DNA of 60,000 bases from Owenia fusiformis (taxonomy: Eukaryota; Annelida; Polychaeta; Sabellida; Oweniidae). The position numbers and the translations under genes were made by a program. Where the stretch lies: positions 38,008,867 to 38,068,866 of the forward strand of contig CAIIXF020000008.1 of NCBI GenBank assembly GCA_903813345.2, given 5' to 3'. The notes beneath the pieces were generated by a model that searched no databases, was not told the DNA's origin, and worked only from the letters and a program-made list of their open reading frames with translations. Position 1 is the first letter of the stretch, and the number at the start of each line of letters is the position of its first letter. Shown here one piece after another: positions 25,228-37,250 of the stretch.

Positions 25228-25345
25228 GAATAGAGAATACAACACTAAATTCAGCAAGGAAAAAGCAAGTAACTATATCTTTATATTACTCAAAGTTGTG
25301 TAGAAATGCAAGAAAATCAGGCAGTTCATTCAAATTTACAAAAAA
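25228..25345 (+). repeat. Dispersed repeat family R1, copy 3
   Basis: The copy contains ctaaattcagcaaggaaaaa, gtagaaatgcaagaaaatca and ggcagttcattcaaattta in the family order, in the same orientation as copies 1 and 2. Confidence 0.55.
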
Positions 25346-26499
25346 GCATGCGTGGAAAACACAAAATTGACGGAGACATGTTAAACAATTAATAGTCATG
25401 TTGAAATAAGAAGATTGAAGGTCATGCTTGAATGTATCAATATCGATAACACTGTCTAAGCCAAAAATAAATAAATAGATATTTATAATTCAAAGCAAAA
25501 TAGTTTTACAACCTCTATTAAAGCTGAGAGAGAGGAGCGTAAGATAAAGAAGGACTCTAATGAATCAGGATGGGTTCTCGCATTATCTATGATGAAATGC
25601 AGCCATTGATTGTATCTACTTGCAGACCATGTCACTTTGTTTCCAAAACAACAGAGATTTATTGCCAAACTGCTGATGGCAATGATTGACTTAAAACAAA
25701 CCCCGATTGATTTGATTTTATCTCTCGGTTGCTAATGCCATACCTTTCATCCTTTGAGTAAACAATTGGCTTAGGTCAAATGGCTTGGATTCGATTTGAG
25801 TAATGAAATTACTTTATCAATTTGTAGCATCTTTGATGTATTAGACATAGGAATTTACGCATTACAATACATAATCAGTCTTACTATTTTTTTTACTATT
25901 TTACTACTTTGATTTGACAGGCTATCTTAAAAGGTATGGAATGTTACAAAACGTCTGTCATGTGAAGCATGCACCTTAAACATGTACCTTCAACCTTGCA
26001 TACAGGGTGTTCATAAAACTAGATTGTGGGTTTTTTAGAAAAGGAGTTGGGCCCTCTCATTAGGCATAATTAGATTGGGAAATGATGAAAATCTCACAAC
26101 AATCACATAGTTTTAAAATATATTATTGGTATATGATGGGTGATCAATAAGTGATGGACGCTATTTTTTTATCTGTGTTTTTTGAACAACTGTAATTGTT
26201 CACTTGATGAGAAAGATATTCCAAGGAAAAATGTAAAAATGGGTGAGGAATTTATTCCTGAAAATCAGATGATGATTGGACAAATAGTTTTCAAGATATT
26301 GTTCTCCCGGTCTGAATTTAGATATTATAAATGATCACTATTCAGAGAAAGTTGTACGGGGAAAGAGGAATTTATCAATGAAAACCAATTTTAAAGAATA
26401 CAACAATAAGACAATCTAACATTTGGTCATTTGTTAAATATTAAAAAGTGCATGGGGAGATCACATAATATTTACAAGAAAATCCATTGAATTGCAATA
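25346..26499. other. No gene; possible mariner-type end fragments
   Basis: Motifs acagggtgttcataaaacta (near 26004) and gggtgatcaataagtgatgg (near 26139) resemble mariner-class terminal repeats. No matching partners or transposase were found. Confidence 0.35.
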
Positions 26500-28266
26500 A
26501 TGTTTGTCCGTCAGTCCCTTTGTCCGGGGGTTAACTCAAAAACCGGTTGACAGATTTGATTAAAATTTTATAGGCTTATGCCTTATGGCGATAGAACCTC
26601 TGCACGAGAAGGAATTTTCAATATGGCCGCTTAATTATCCCACCGAACGAAGTTCGAGGGGGATATAGAGAAGCCGTCCGTCCGTTCGTTTGTCCGTGTG
26701 TCCAGGCGATAACTCTAATACCGGTTGACGGATTTAGTTCAAATTTTATAGGCTTATGCCTTGTGAGTGTAGGACCTCTGCTCGAGAAGGAATTTACAAT
26801 ATGGCCGCTCAATTCAAAATGGCTACCATTTTTCATAAAAAAGGTAATAGTTGATTACTCAAATACAAGTTGACGGATTTGGTTCAAATTTTATATGCTG
26901 ATGCCTAGGGACAAAGGAGTTTCGCACAAAAAGAGATTTTCAAGATGGCCGCTTAATTTTAAAATGGCGGCCATTTTTCGTAAAAATATGTAATCTTTGA
27001 TAACTCAAATACCAGTGAACAGATTTGGTTCAAATTTTATATGATGATGCTTAGGGACACAGTAGCTATGTTCGACAAAATTTTCTCAAGATGGCTGCTT
27101 AATTTCAAAATGGCGGCAATTTTTCGTAAAAAACGTAATCTTTGATAACTCAAATACCAGTGAACAGATTTGGTTGAAATTTTATATGGTTATGCCTAGG
27201 GACACAGTAGCTCTGTTAAAGAAATCATTTTCAAGATGGCGGCTGAATTTCAAGATGGCGGCTGAATTTCAAGATGGCGGCCAATTTTTGTAAAAACTTA
27301 ATCTTTGATAACTCATATACCAGTGAACGGATTTGGTTCAAATTGTATATGATGATGCCTAGTTCACAATGGTATAAACTACCTTTTTGTGCCAAATTTC
27401 ATGCTTCTATCACAAAGTGCACAAACATTTCAACATTTACACTAGCTATAATAAGCATAATATGTTTTGTTCGGTTGGATTTGCTACTCCGTGGAGTTGC
27501 TGTTTTTCTAGTTCAAAATGGCCACCATTTTTAGTAAAAATGTAATCTTTGATTACTCACATACTAGTTGACGGATTTGGTTAAAATTTTGTACACTGAT
27601 GCTTAGGGACAAAGGAGTTATGCTGAAGAAGAGATCTTCAAGATAGCTGCTAAATATCAAAATGGTGGCCATTTTTCATAAAACAATGTAATCTGATAAC
27701 TCAAATACCAGTGAATGGATTTTTTTGAAATTGTATATACTGATGCCTAGGGACACAGTAGCTCTGTTTGAGAAATATTTTCAAAATGGCGGCTGAATTT
27801 AAAAGTGGCTGAAGAGATAACTCAAATACAAGTTGAAGGATTTGGTTCAAATTTTAGCTACATTGATGAATAGATTTTCAAAATGGCTGCTAAATATCAA
27901 AATGGTGGCCATTTTTCGTAAAAAAAGTAATCTTTGATAACTCAAATACCAGTGAATGGATTTTTTTGAAATTTTATATGCTGATGCTTAGGGACACAGT
28001 AGCTCTGTTTGAGAAAGATTTTCAAAATGGCAGCTGAATTTCAAAATGGCAGCTGAATTTCAAAATGGCTGCCATTTTTCGTAAAAAAGGAATGTAATCT
28101 TTGATAACTCAAATGCTAATTGACGGATATGGTTTACATTTTATATGTTGATGCCTAGGGACAAACAAGCTCTGCTCAAGAAGGAATTTTCAAGATGGCC
28201 ACTAATAAGCAAAATATGTTTTGCTCGGTGGGATTTGCTGCTCTGTGGAGTTGCTGTTTTTCTAGT
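26500..28266 (+). repeat. Internally amplified dispersed element: ~11 units of about 150 bp
   Basis: Each unit carries ttgataactcaaataccagt, gatttggttcaaattttata, atgcctagggacacagtagc and one to three copies of aagatggcggc. Unit starts lie near 26530, 26705, 26853, 26998, 27146, 27305, 27548, 27695, 27815, 27935 and 28105. An opening segment with cccaccgaacgaagttcg and gtccgtccgttcgtttgtcc begins near 26639. A closing segment, tttgctcggtgggatttgct…gttgctgtttttctag, occurs at about 27455-27515 and 28220-28266. Opening ccaccga and closing tcggtgg are inverted matches. A single-unit copy lies at 42780-43100. Confidence 0.85.
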
Positions 28267-28765
28267 TTAACTGCTACAAATATCTGATTAGCACATTTTG
28301 CATTATGACTAATATAAAGATAATATAAAGTATTTGAAACAGAGTGATAATTGAAAAAAATGAATGTTGTAGTATTTTTTATACATGTTATATCAATTAA
28401 ACCTACACAGAAAAACAAATGTCTTATTGAGTAAATGACCTTTAAATGCTGCACTTTTCAACTGAAGTTAGATTGGGTTATCATTAATGGCTCTTTGAAT
28501 GAACATCAAGATTTCTGGATTTCTATGCAATTAAGAGTGTTAACATGTTCCTAGCAGATTCAAGTCTTTTACATAATAATTATCATCTTTGAATAATGGC
28601 TAATTAAATTAAATCATGAATTATTTCCCTTTTTATATAGTTAACTTTTTTTTCACATTCAGTCTCCCATAAAAGGTCACAACAGGAACATTTGAGCCTT
28701 AAGATCTTATCCAGGGATCAAAACTAAAATCATATGTCGTAGAATGTACATGGATAGTTGTTTTT

Positions 28766-28823
28766 AAATGACATTAATATATTACAATGGACAGAGAAAA
28801 TGACAAGGAGGTAAAGGTGTTCT
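28766..28823 (+). repeat. 58-bp direct repeat, left copy
   Basis: It shares aaatgacattaatatattac, aatggaca(g/a)agaaaatg and caaggagg(t/c)aaaggtgttc with 30384-30442. The two copies flank about 1.56 kb that contains the GATATC-rich palindromic region. Confidence 0.85.
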
Positions 28824-29229
28824 CCAGTGTTCTATTTAAAGGACCTATCAGGACGTATGACGTATGTGTCATAATCATTGTTGCCTATTTGGTAATATTG
28901 AAATTATGGATGTTGTTTTTCCAATTTTTAGTTTCCCAAATAAGCAAGATCAGATAAAAAATGATTGTTTGGTCAGGGCTGGGACTTAAATGTAGATCGC
29001 ACTTATACCTGACAGAAGATTTTACAAATTCGAATGGTCTTGATGTACAAAAAGCATGAACTATGCAAAAAATCATAGGTGTCACTAAGGACCTTTTGGG
29101 TTGATTGTCTTGTTAGCAACAAAAACAGGTGACGTAAATATACTCATAAAAAATACATTGTGATAATAAAAGAATTATTATCTAAACATGTATGTGATAA
29201 TGATACAAATATGCAAATATGTAGTTATT

Positions 29230-30160
29230 TAATACAAGATACATAGAGGATATCCTATGATTTTTGAGGGATATCATTTTTATCCATGAGTGGATATCGC
29301 TCATCAAATAATTAGTTGTTGTTTTCTAATTCTTTTCTGTTTTTCATTTTATTTTCTGTGACCTTATTTTTATAAAATGATTGCATGAAAAAATGTATCT
29401 CATCTTTACTGAGCACATAACGTTGGAACTTTATTTTTCAAACAGACAAGTATTTTCAATTTTTATTTTATAATTTTTTTTTCAAAAATTTTTTCCGAAT
29501 TAATTTTCAAATTTTCTTAAAAATATTTTTAAATAGTATCTGTCGGATACGATTGGATATCACGTCTTATCCCACAATTAATATGTTATCTGTACAATAA
29601 CAGCTATTGATATTTCTGATATCATTAAAATCCGTGTGATATTTTCCAGAAAATCGTTTATCAAACTCATATGCGTGTGATATCGTTTATCTCACGCATA
29701 TCCGTGTGATATCGCATTTGCATTTCGCGCCACAATATTGTTGGAAATTAGGTCAGATAATTTATTCTCTTTTGAGAAAATAGGTCCGTTAATTTATTCT
29801 CTTTAAGTTTCATTGGTGTATTAAATTACGATTGTGTATATAATTTGATTAGAAGGCTGCTAAATAACGATTAAAAAATTGTATTTATGACGAACTATAT
29901 CACAAGGTGATCGTAATCATGGGATAAACCCAATATCACATAATTTCTCGTGATATCATTTTATCGCCTCGTAGATATCAAATATCAACACTCATTCGCT
30001 TCGCTCACTCGTGTTGATATTTGATATCAACTCGGCGATAAAAATGATATCACTCAAAATGATGTGATATTCTGTATATATGGATCGGATACGATTTTAG
30101 TGGCGCATACCAAAATTATCTTGTGTTGTTATCCCCATATATATTTAGTATCCATCGGAT
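29230..30160. repeat. GATATC-rich palindromic region, probable foldback element(s)
   Basis: The hexamer GATATC occurs about eleven times in roughly 830 bp (29230-30053), often as gtgatatc or tgatatcat. A related motif, (t)agtatc(t/c)(g/a)tcggata, appears near 29535 and 30149. A cggatacgatt motif also occurs near 29549 and 30087. Boundaries and class are unclear. Confidence 0.6.
29950..30053. repeat. Strong hairpin, arms ~42 bp
   Basis: The segment gtgatatcattttatcgcc…gatatcaaatatcaacac is mirrored by gtgttgatatttgatatc…ggcgataaaaatgatatcac around a 19-nt loop (29992-30010, tcattcgcttcgctcactc). Only a 5-nt internal bulge pair and one extra base break the pairing. It forms the right part of the GATATC-rich region. 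Confidence 0.85.
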
Positions 30161-30179
30161 AAATTTAATTACCAGGGGG

Positions 30180-30345
30180 TCATTAACAGAACTTTCGCAA
30201 AGTTACGAATTCGTAATTCTTTAAACCTTTATGAAATTCGTAAATATTTAAAAAGTTACGAATGACTTACGAATTCGTAAAGTTATGAATCAGCCATTAA
30301 CAGACCACTTTCGTAAGTCATTCATAAGTTTTATCGTTCGCAACA
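30180..30345. repeat. Short repeat cluster with acgaattcgtaa motifs
   Basis: Two direct copies of cattaacaga…actttcg occur near 30190 and 30306, and the self-complementary ttacgaattcgtaa occurs twice between them. It may be a small foldback element; the ends are not resolved. Confidence 0.5.
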
Positions 30346-30383
30346 CCTGGACGCATGCGCATTTTATAGTTTATCAGGCACTT

Positions 30384-30442
30384 TAAATGACATTAATATA
30401 TTACAATGGACAAAGAAAATGTCAAGGAGGCAAAGGTGTTCA
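30384..30442 (+). repeat. 58-bp direct repeat, right copy
   Basis: Partner of 28766-28823, with about 90% identity and the same orientation. It lies about 50 bp upstream of an R1-family copy. Confidence 0.85.
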
Positions 30443-30491
30443 ACACTCTTACTTGTATATAGGTAGAAATGTGATGGCTGTCATATCTAGA

Positions 30492-30625
30492 AATGCAAAA
30501 TAGAACGGAAAATGGTAAAATGGTCAAGAAATAAAGGAAAGGGATATGCTTACACTCTGAATTGTATAGATATACGGTACAAGAAACCCAGGCAAAGGTC
30601 ATTCACATTACAAACAAAATGTGTG
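30492..30625 (+). repeat. Dispersed repeat family R1, copy 4
   Basis: The copy contains atgcaaaatagaacggaaaa, caagaaataaaggaaa, cactctgaattgtatagata and ggtcattcacatta in the family order. Confidence 0.55.
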
Positions 30626-31608
30626 AAAAAAGCCAGAAAACTTTACGTATGGGACTCAGAATCAATAGTTACAGGATTGCTGATTCACTAAATTGCTTAA
30701 ACAGTTTAGCCTTAATTGTCTCATGTAATTAATGTCATGATTGGACTCAGTCATGTCATCCTATTTAGCAACCCATTGTTGAGCTTTGAACAAAACAATT
30801 TATAGTTCTAATCTTAGATGCCACAAGAGCTTAAGGTCATGTCTGTTTAGATTTCTCATATATAGCAAGACATCAACTACGGCTGCTTGCATTTTCTTAC
30901 CCTTTGAGTCGTTTTTTGGAAGTGTTGTTACTTCTGATCAATCGGTGTTTAAATGAGAGGTTTTTCTTGAGGGTTATAGGACTTCAGAAAATCCTGAACT
31001 TTCTGCAACAGTCATGATGATTATGAAATATATTTGGAGTTTGTTTTGAGAGTTAATATGACATTTTTGTCTGGATTCCTATTTTGCAACAATATATGAC
31101 ATCATGAATCTGTCTAATATTTCCCAGCTTTTTTATACAGTAAAGGTATATGTCAGTGAAGATTCCTCTAAGGCTTTCCTTTATCATGTTACTCGGGGGT
31201 CTATTTTTGGTATCCTAACTTACCATCCCTTAAACACCAATGTCTACACTACGTGCTGTAGATTTAACAATGACATGCGACAAAATCTTAAGTTAAGATG
31301 GCTCCAGAAATGGACTCCTGGGTACGGTAATAGGATAATGGTAGGTCGTTGTCATTAAGTTACTTTCACTTAGACCCGGAGGACTGGGAAATCAGAATGA
31401 GCCATTCTTATTCATTTTTACAATAGAGTAGTTCGGGAAGTCTTTTTCGTGTCTTCAAGGACACTTTGACAAAAAACAGACTTATTCCCCTGCCAAATAC
31501 ATCCTCTTAAGACAGGGCAACGTGATCCAGAATAATGCTTCATTAGCCCTAATCACCATGGACATAAAAGTCAAGGACATGAAAGTCAAAATTGATTAAT
31601 TTGAATAT

Positions 31609-31827
31609 AATAAACACATTTTGACATAGTTCAGAATGTCTTGACTTATGTATGGTCAATGCATATGTCATGGTTAGAATGATAAACACATTTTGACATA
31701 GTTCAGAATGTCTTGACTTATGTATGGTCAATGCATATGTCATGGTTAGAATGATAAACACATTTTGACATAGTTCAGAATGTCTTGACTTATGTATGGT
31801 CAATGCATATGTCATCATGGTTAGAAT
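31609..31827. repeat. 72-bp tandem repeat, 3 nearly identical copies
   Basis: Units start at 31609, 31681 and 31753 with ataaacacattttgacatag and end in gtcatggttagaat; the last has a 3-bp insertion (catcatgg). The near identity indicates recent duplication. The 95-codon minus-strand frame exists because 72 is a multiple of three. Confidence 0.95.
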
Positions 31828-34800
31828 GATTGACAACCTAGAAAGATGGGTAAAACAAGTCGGGTTCAGGAAACGGCATGTAAGACATGTCTGTTTGTGC
31901 TATATATTTAAAGAATAAAGACCAAGATTTTATGATTTATGGCGCGATATATGACCAAAAATTTTATTCTGTTCATTGTTAAAAGACCAAAATTGCCTAG
32001 CGATTGAGGTCTTTGTTTTATGAGGTCACATGTTTTACATAAACCATAAAATCGAGGTATTTGTTACAATTCTAATATGATAAACAGACAATTAACATAA
32101 CTTTTTGCATTTATGAATTTTAGTGGTCATACATACTCCAATATAGACCAGTAAATCAATTGTTCTAGCTATTGCGACATCACGCATCATATAAGAATAT
32201 GCAATATTGATGTAGAAAAGTCAGCCAGTCCTGTAGATCAGCATTTGCTTGGAAAAGGAGGTCTAATTGGTTTGATCCCCACTTGGGTGGACTGACTTTT
32301 TCTTCATCCCCTCAACATGAGATTTAATTCATTCTCTTTTCATAAATGTATAAATGATTTTCTAAAAGCTAATTTTTTGAACTGATTAATACTATGAATA
32401 CTAAGAAATGTTTACTAAAATAAAAAGAATCTTAAATCTTTCCTGTGAAGTTTGATTTCAGTTACTGATTAATGATTTGAAAAATAATCTGGATATGATT
32501 TCAAATGTCATGACATAAAAACAGTTTTGTAAAATAATTTGATATCAGGATGTGGTCTGAGAACGAACTTTGTTATCTATTTGTGTCTTACATGCGCAAG
32601 AAATTCTCAAAGTCATTTGTGGTCTTGGTCAAATTAGAATAAAAAGAATTCATATTATAATCAAACTCAAAAGCTCTATAATTCTAGCCTTCATTGAGGG
32701 AAAAAGCCGGTATATGTATTTCAAGAGTTTTACTCTTTCTAAAATTCTCTAAAAATATGGGGACTATAACTGATCACTCCAAGATATCATAGATTTCAAA
32801 GTCATTAAAAAACCTTTATGAAGCAAGATGTTGGTTATTTAGATTCAAAAATAACTGTTTACACCCCTCGTTCATGCTAATGTACCCCCACCCCATTGTC
32901 CATTATCAGTAGCTGCATATAAGGAAGATCTTGGACATCAAGTTTCTTTAAATCTGCGATATAATAAGATGAGTAAAAAATTAAGATGAAAGAACACTTT
33001 CCTCCTTTTTGTTAAAGTAATATTGTTTTTCCTGAAAGGGGAATATTTTACGTAATATGGCGCTTATGTGACAAAGATACTATAATTGCACTACTAAACA
33101 CTGATTGTGAAATCTCAAACTACATTCACGCCTACGTTAAAGAGTAAAAAATTCCCAATAGTTAAAAGTTTATTGTCTAGAGATTTGGGCCCATTGTTTC
33201 GAAGGTTTTGAATGGAAATGTGTAATTTTTACTCATGAATGAAATTCCATTGTGGATCTTAATAAAAATGCAATATAGAGTGAAATGAAATAAAAATACA
33301 GAGAAAAATTAATTGGCTATGGAGTATGTTTCTTAAATTGTATAAAAATGTAAAAAAGTTCAACACTTTATTCAAATTTTATTGAGGAAATGATGAGAGT
33401 AAGTTCACAAGGGGATGAATACTTGAACAGGGTATGGAACTAAATTATGTAGTTATTGATATAAAGGTGTGCATGTTTTTGTGACATCGTCAAGGGACTG
33501 TCATTGTCACTCTACGTACTTGATTAATTGTACGACTCTCTACATATTTATCAGATTATGTAATGATGAATTGGCCCATTGACAAATGTGTGCCCGGCCC
33601 ATAACAGAATTTTACGGCTGTGATGAATTAAAACGTAAAATAATCAAAGAAAGAATGGAAATGATAGAGATTAATGAATACCGACATTAAGTCCACACAT
33701 AAAATTGCATTACAATTAAAAAAATCAGGCCACTCATTGAAACTTTAACGAGAATCGTCATAGAGTAACCAAGACTGAGATTTCATTTGCGTACATAGTA
33801 GCGTACCCATCATCTTATCGTAATGAAAACTCAGTATTAATGTGACAACTTCATCCCCGACTTGTCATCATAGTTATCATGAATTTTTCTCCACTTATGT
33901 CCCGATCTGATGCTCCTAATAGCATACTAAGTGAGGGATTAAGCAACCTTTCTTCGAAGCTGGATTCAGTTATTGGCACATTCTGCTGAGTTATTGTGCT
34001 ATTAGTAGTAACAGTAGCATTACCCATCGCCTCAATACTAGGCTCATTGATAAATTACCAAGCGGCTCATTCCGAAAATCTTCAACAACAGATTATCCTC
34101 ATTTCCTTTTTTTTTCTCCTTAGAATTTGAATGATGACCCAGATTTTTGGGCATTTTCATATAATTTAAGATTTGGACTTTATATCTGCTAGGTTTATTT
34201 CTGCATTTTATCTTTATTTGTAGCACTATTTTGCCTTTTAAAATCTAACCATCATAAGTATTTTAATGGAGACCTACAGGTGGTGACACCTATGTTTTAC
34301 TTCAGTGTCAACAATCTGTGCAACATATTTATATAAAAGGGAGTATGATCATTTAATAGATACATTTAAGAATACCAATAATACATGAGCTCAGAGCTCT
34401 GACAAATAAATAAACCTATAAAATGTTCTCATTAATAATTGGTTCTCAGAAAATTCTCTCAAAGATTATTTAATATATTAGTGTCATTTGTTATTTTGCC
34501 TTGATCCAGGGTTGAGCTGTTTTGGCATGCATTTCAAACTAATTTATCTAATGTAATTAGTCAATTAGCTTAAAATAAAGGAGATGTATTGGGTAGCTCT
34601 TATGTAAAAGCGGCTTTTATGCTAATCAGGGCAACCATCTGAAACTTCTGTTACGTGGTTCTTTGATGAAATGTTCTCTTTTACATAAAAACAGGAGTGG
34701 GACAGATTTCCTATTATAGATCACAACATATATACAATCACGGCCATGTTTTAAGGTTGTAAATAAAGTTGAAAATAGTCAGATTTGCCAGAAATAGAGT

Positions 34801-37029
34801 AAGCAGACAAGTAGTAATTCAATGTTAAATACATAAATGTCAATTATACATCCAGCTTTATTGTGAAAGTAGGAATCTCAAAGCTTTAATTAGAAAATAG
34901 CCAAATCACCGAGGAATAAAGCAAAAAGATATGCAATGTTCAATATGTTAAGGGATGACTGCATAGTGAGCATTTTTATATCATTTTCATGATAATGAAT
35001 ACCAATAATAAAATGGTTTCTATTTTTCTTTTTTGATATAATTCATGCTATAGAAATAATTAACTCTTCAAATTGGTTTAAGTGATTTACATTTGCCTGG
35101 TATTGTACTGTTTTGATTATCAAATGTTGACCTTTGTGCTTTCCTGTACTGTAAAACTCCTAGAGGGTTGTAGATGAATTGGAATATGTATGTGCTGAGA
35201 AAGATATGGCTGGGACAATCTATAGAATATATGAATGACCTAAGAAAAGAATTGTTCTCGTCATAATCAGATGTAGTGAGGAATCATAATTAACTTAAAA
35301 GTTTGGTTTACATATACTGTTATATAAATTACTGATTTTTTTCATATTTTAACTTCCATAAAATATCACAAAATTAAGTTCCATTTGAGGCCATGAAGAT
35401 TTTATTAGCATCCAATCTCAAAAATCATTTTATGTTATTAGATGCGATGCAATGATGTTCATTTGCGTTTCACTTGTCTTCTTTGACCTCAAACTGTTGC
35501 GGTTTAGTTGCGGGAAGGTTGTTTCGATAGCCAATAAGAATTCAGAGTAGGTGATATCTGTCGCATTAATTTTTCTGTTGTCAGTGGCTCGGAAGATTCT
35601 GATCCTGACATGTTAATTCGAGGGCATCGTGATCTAAGATTCTGTTATCTTTTTACGTCGATTCCAAAAGATCAACATGATCAGCGGTCTAATTATTTTC
35701 CCTAGTAAATACATTGATAAAATCGTAAATTTGTATCTGAATCCTTTACTATACTAACTCACTATGACTCTGAATTACAAGACTCAATTCCTCTTTGGAT
35801 TGCAGGGTCTCATTATTTATACACCATTTAGGTTATCATTTCCTGCTAAAAAACAATACTTAATTCTAGCCTCTAGGACGTGCTTAGATAAGACAACTCT
35901 AGCCGTATTAGCAAATATGGCCTTGCTGATCATTCATTTATCCGAGGGTTATTAATTCAGTAGGTTCATTATCGGAAATTGTAATCACATTTAATCAAAG
36001 AGGGATATATTGTCAATAAATGAATTTGAATTATCGACAAGAGTAATAGTACTCCACTTCCATGAATGAAGTATCAAATGGAGTGTCAAAAAATGTGTCA
36101 AATGAAGTGTCATTTGAGGGGATAAAGGTCTTATGATGTGTCATTTCTCTTTGTTTGATTTCAAGGAGATTTAATTGTTGTATTTTTGTGAAGAATTGTG
36201 TGTTTCTGTGTCTATAGATTTGTATGTTTGTCAAATAATATAATAGGATCTATTTTTCAGTGTTTTCTCGGGATTATTTTTTTTGTAAAATACATTGAGT
36301 ACAAAGTTATCATTTTTCACAGGTATAGCCCCAATCTAGGCCTAAGTTGGCCATTATCAGTTTTCTCATTTTCAAGGCATGTATACGGGCAGCTTTAACA
36401 GGTGCTTGATTTTCTTGCATTACAATATATTAAACATGAAAACGTTGAACAATATTCATAAATGTTCCCTTATTGAGGTATGCACATGTATATGTGAATA
36501 TGTGTAATATATTTTGATTATTGGTATATATTGATCTATCACTATATTTGAAGAACACAAATCTAAATAATATGATTTTGTAGTTCTAATTGCTTGTTTG
36601 TAACATAAACTTGATGATAGTTTTTTTATAATCTTAATATTACTTGTCCTAGTTACTTATTCTCCCTTTCAAATGGACTCATCCAGATAACACCCATTGT
36701 GGGCAGTGTTTGGATAAATAAGTGCACCAAATTTGCTTTATATCTCCCTCAAAAAATTCTCAGAAGTTCTGGGACACCCTGTGCAAGTACTGTATGAAAG
36801 CAAAATACCATGGATTAAAACGTACATGATTTTTTTTATCAAGGTATTATCTCTTATGAATGGTCAATCGTGGTTTAAAAGTGATCACACTTAAAGAAAA
36901 AATAGCTTGCTTCAATAAACATGTTATTTTATTTCTATGTAACCCATTGACCAAGTACTCTCCACTGAGCGTTTTACTCCATTGAAAACTCCAAAGTTAG
37001 TATTTTCTTTTTCTTTGCTTTTTCAGATT
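31828..37029. other. No gene seen; scattered repeat remnants
   Basis: AT-rich, apart from the R1 copy listed separately. A mariner-like end, gaagttctgggacaccctgt, lies at about 36763-36782 without a partner. A short degenerate run of gtgtcaaatg/aagtgtcaaa repeats lies near 36065-36115. Confidence 0.4.
33262..33390 (+). repeat. Dispersed repeat family R1, copy 5
   Basis: The copy contains atgcaatatagagtgaaatg, taaattgtataaaaatgtaa and ttattcaaattttattgagg in the family order. Weaker matches are seen near 34750 and 55262. Confidence 0.5.
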
Positions 37030-37222
37030 TCTAGCTCATGGCATCCTCCAATTTCAGGGCTCATGGCATCGTCCAATTTCAAGCCTCATGGCATCGTCCA
37101 ATATCAGGGCTCATGACATCATCCAATATCAAGGCTCATGACATAATCCAATATCAGGGCTCATGACATCATCCAATACCAGGGCTCATGACATCATCCA
37201 ATATCAGGACTCATGACATCAT
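37030..37222. repeat. 25-bp minisatellite, left block (about 7 copies)
   Basis: The unit is tatcagggctcatgacatca plus tccaa. The left-most copies are variants (catggcatcgtccaatttc). The array resumes at 38793 on the other side of a LINE copy. Confidence 0.9.
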
Positions 37223-37250
37223 CTAATTTCTTTGTTGATCTGACTACCTC

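Noticed and set aside
31549-31836. 95-codon frame with a 24-residue repeat
   Set aside because: It consists of three copies of a 72-bp tandem repeat; the frame is kept open by the period being a multiple of three.
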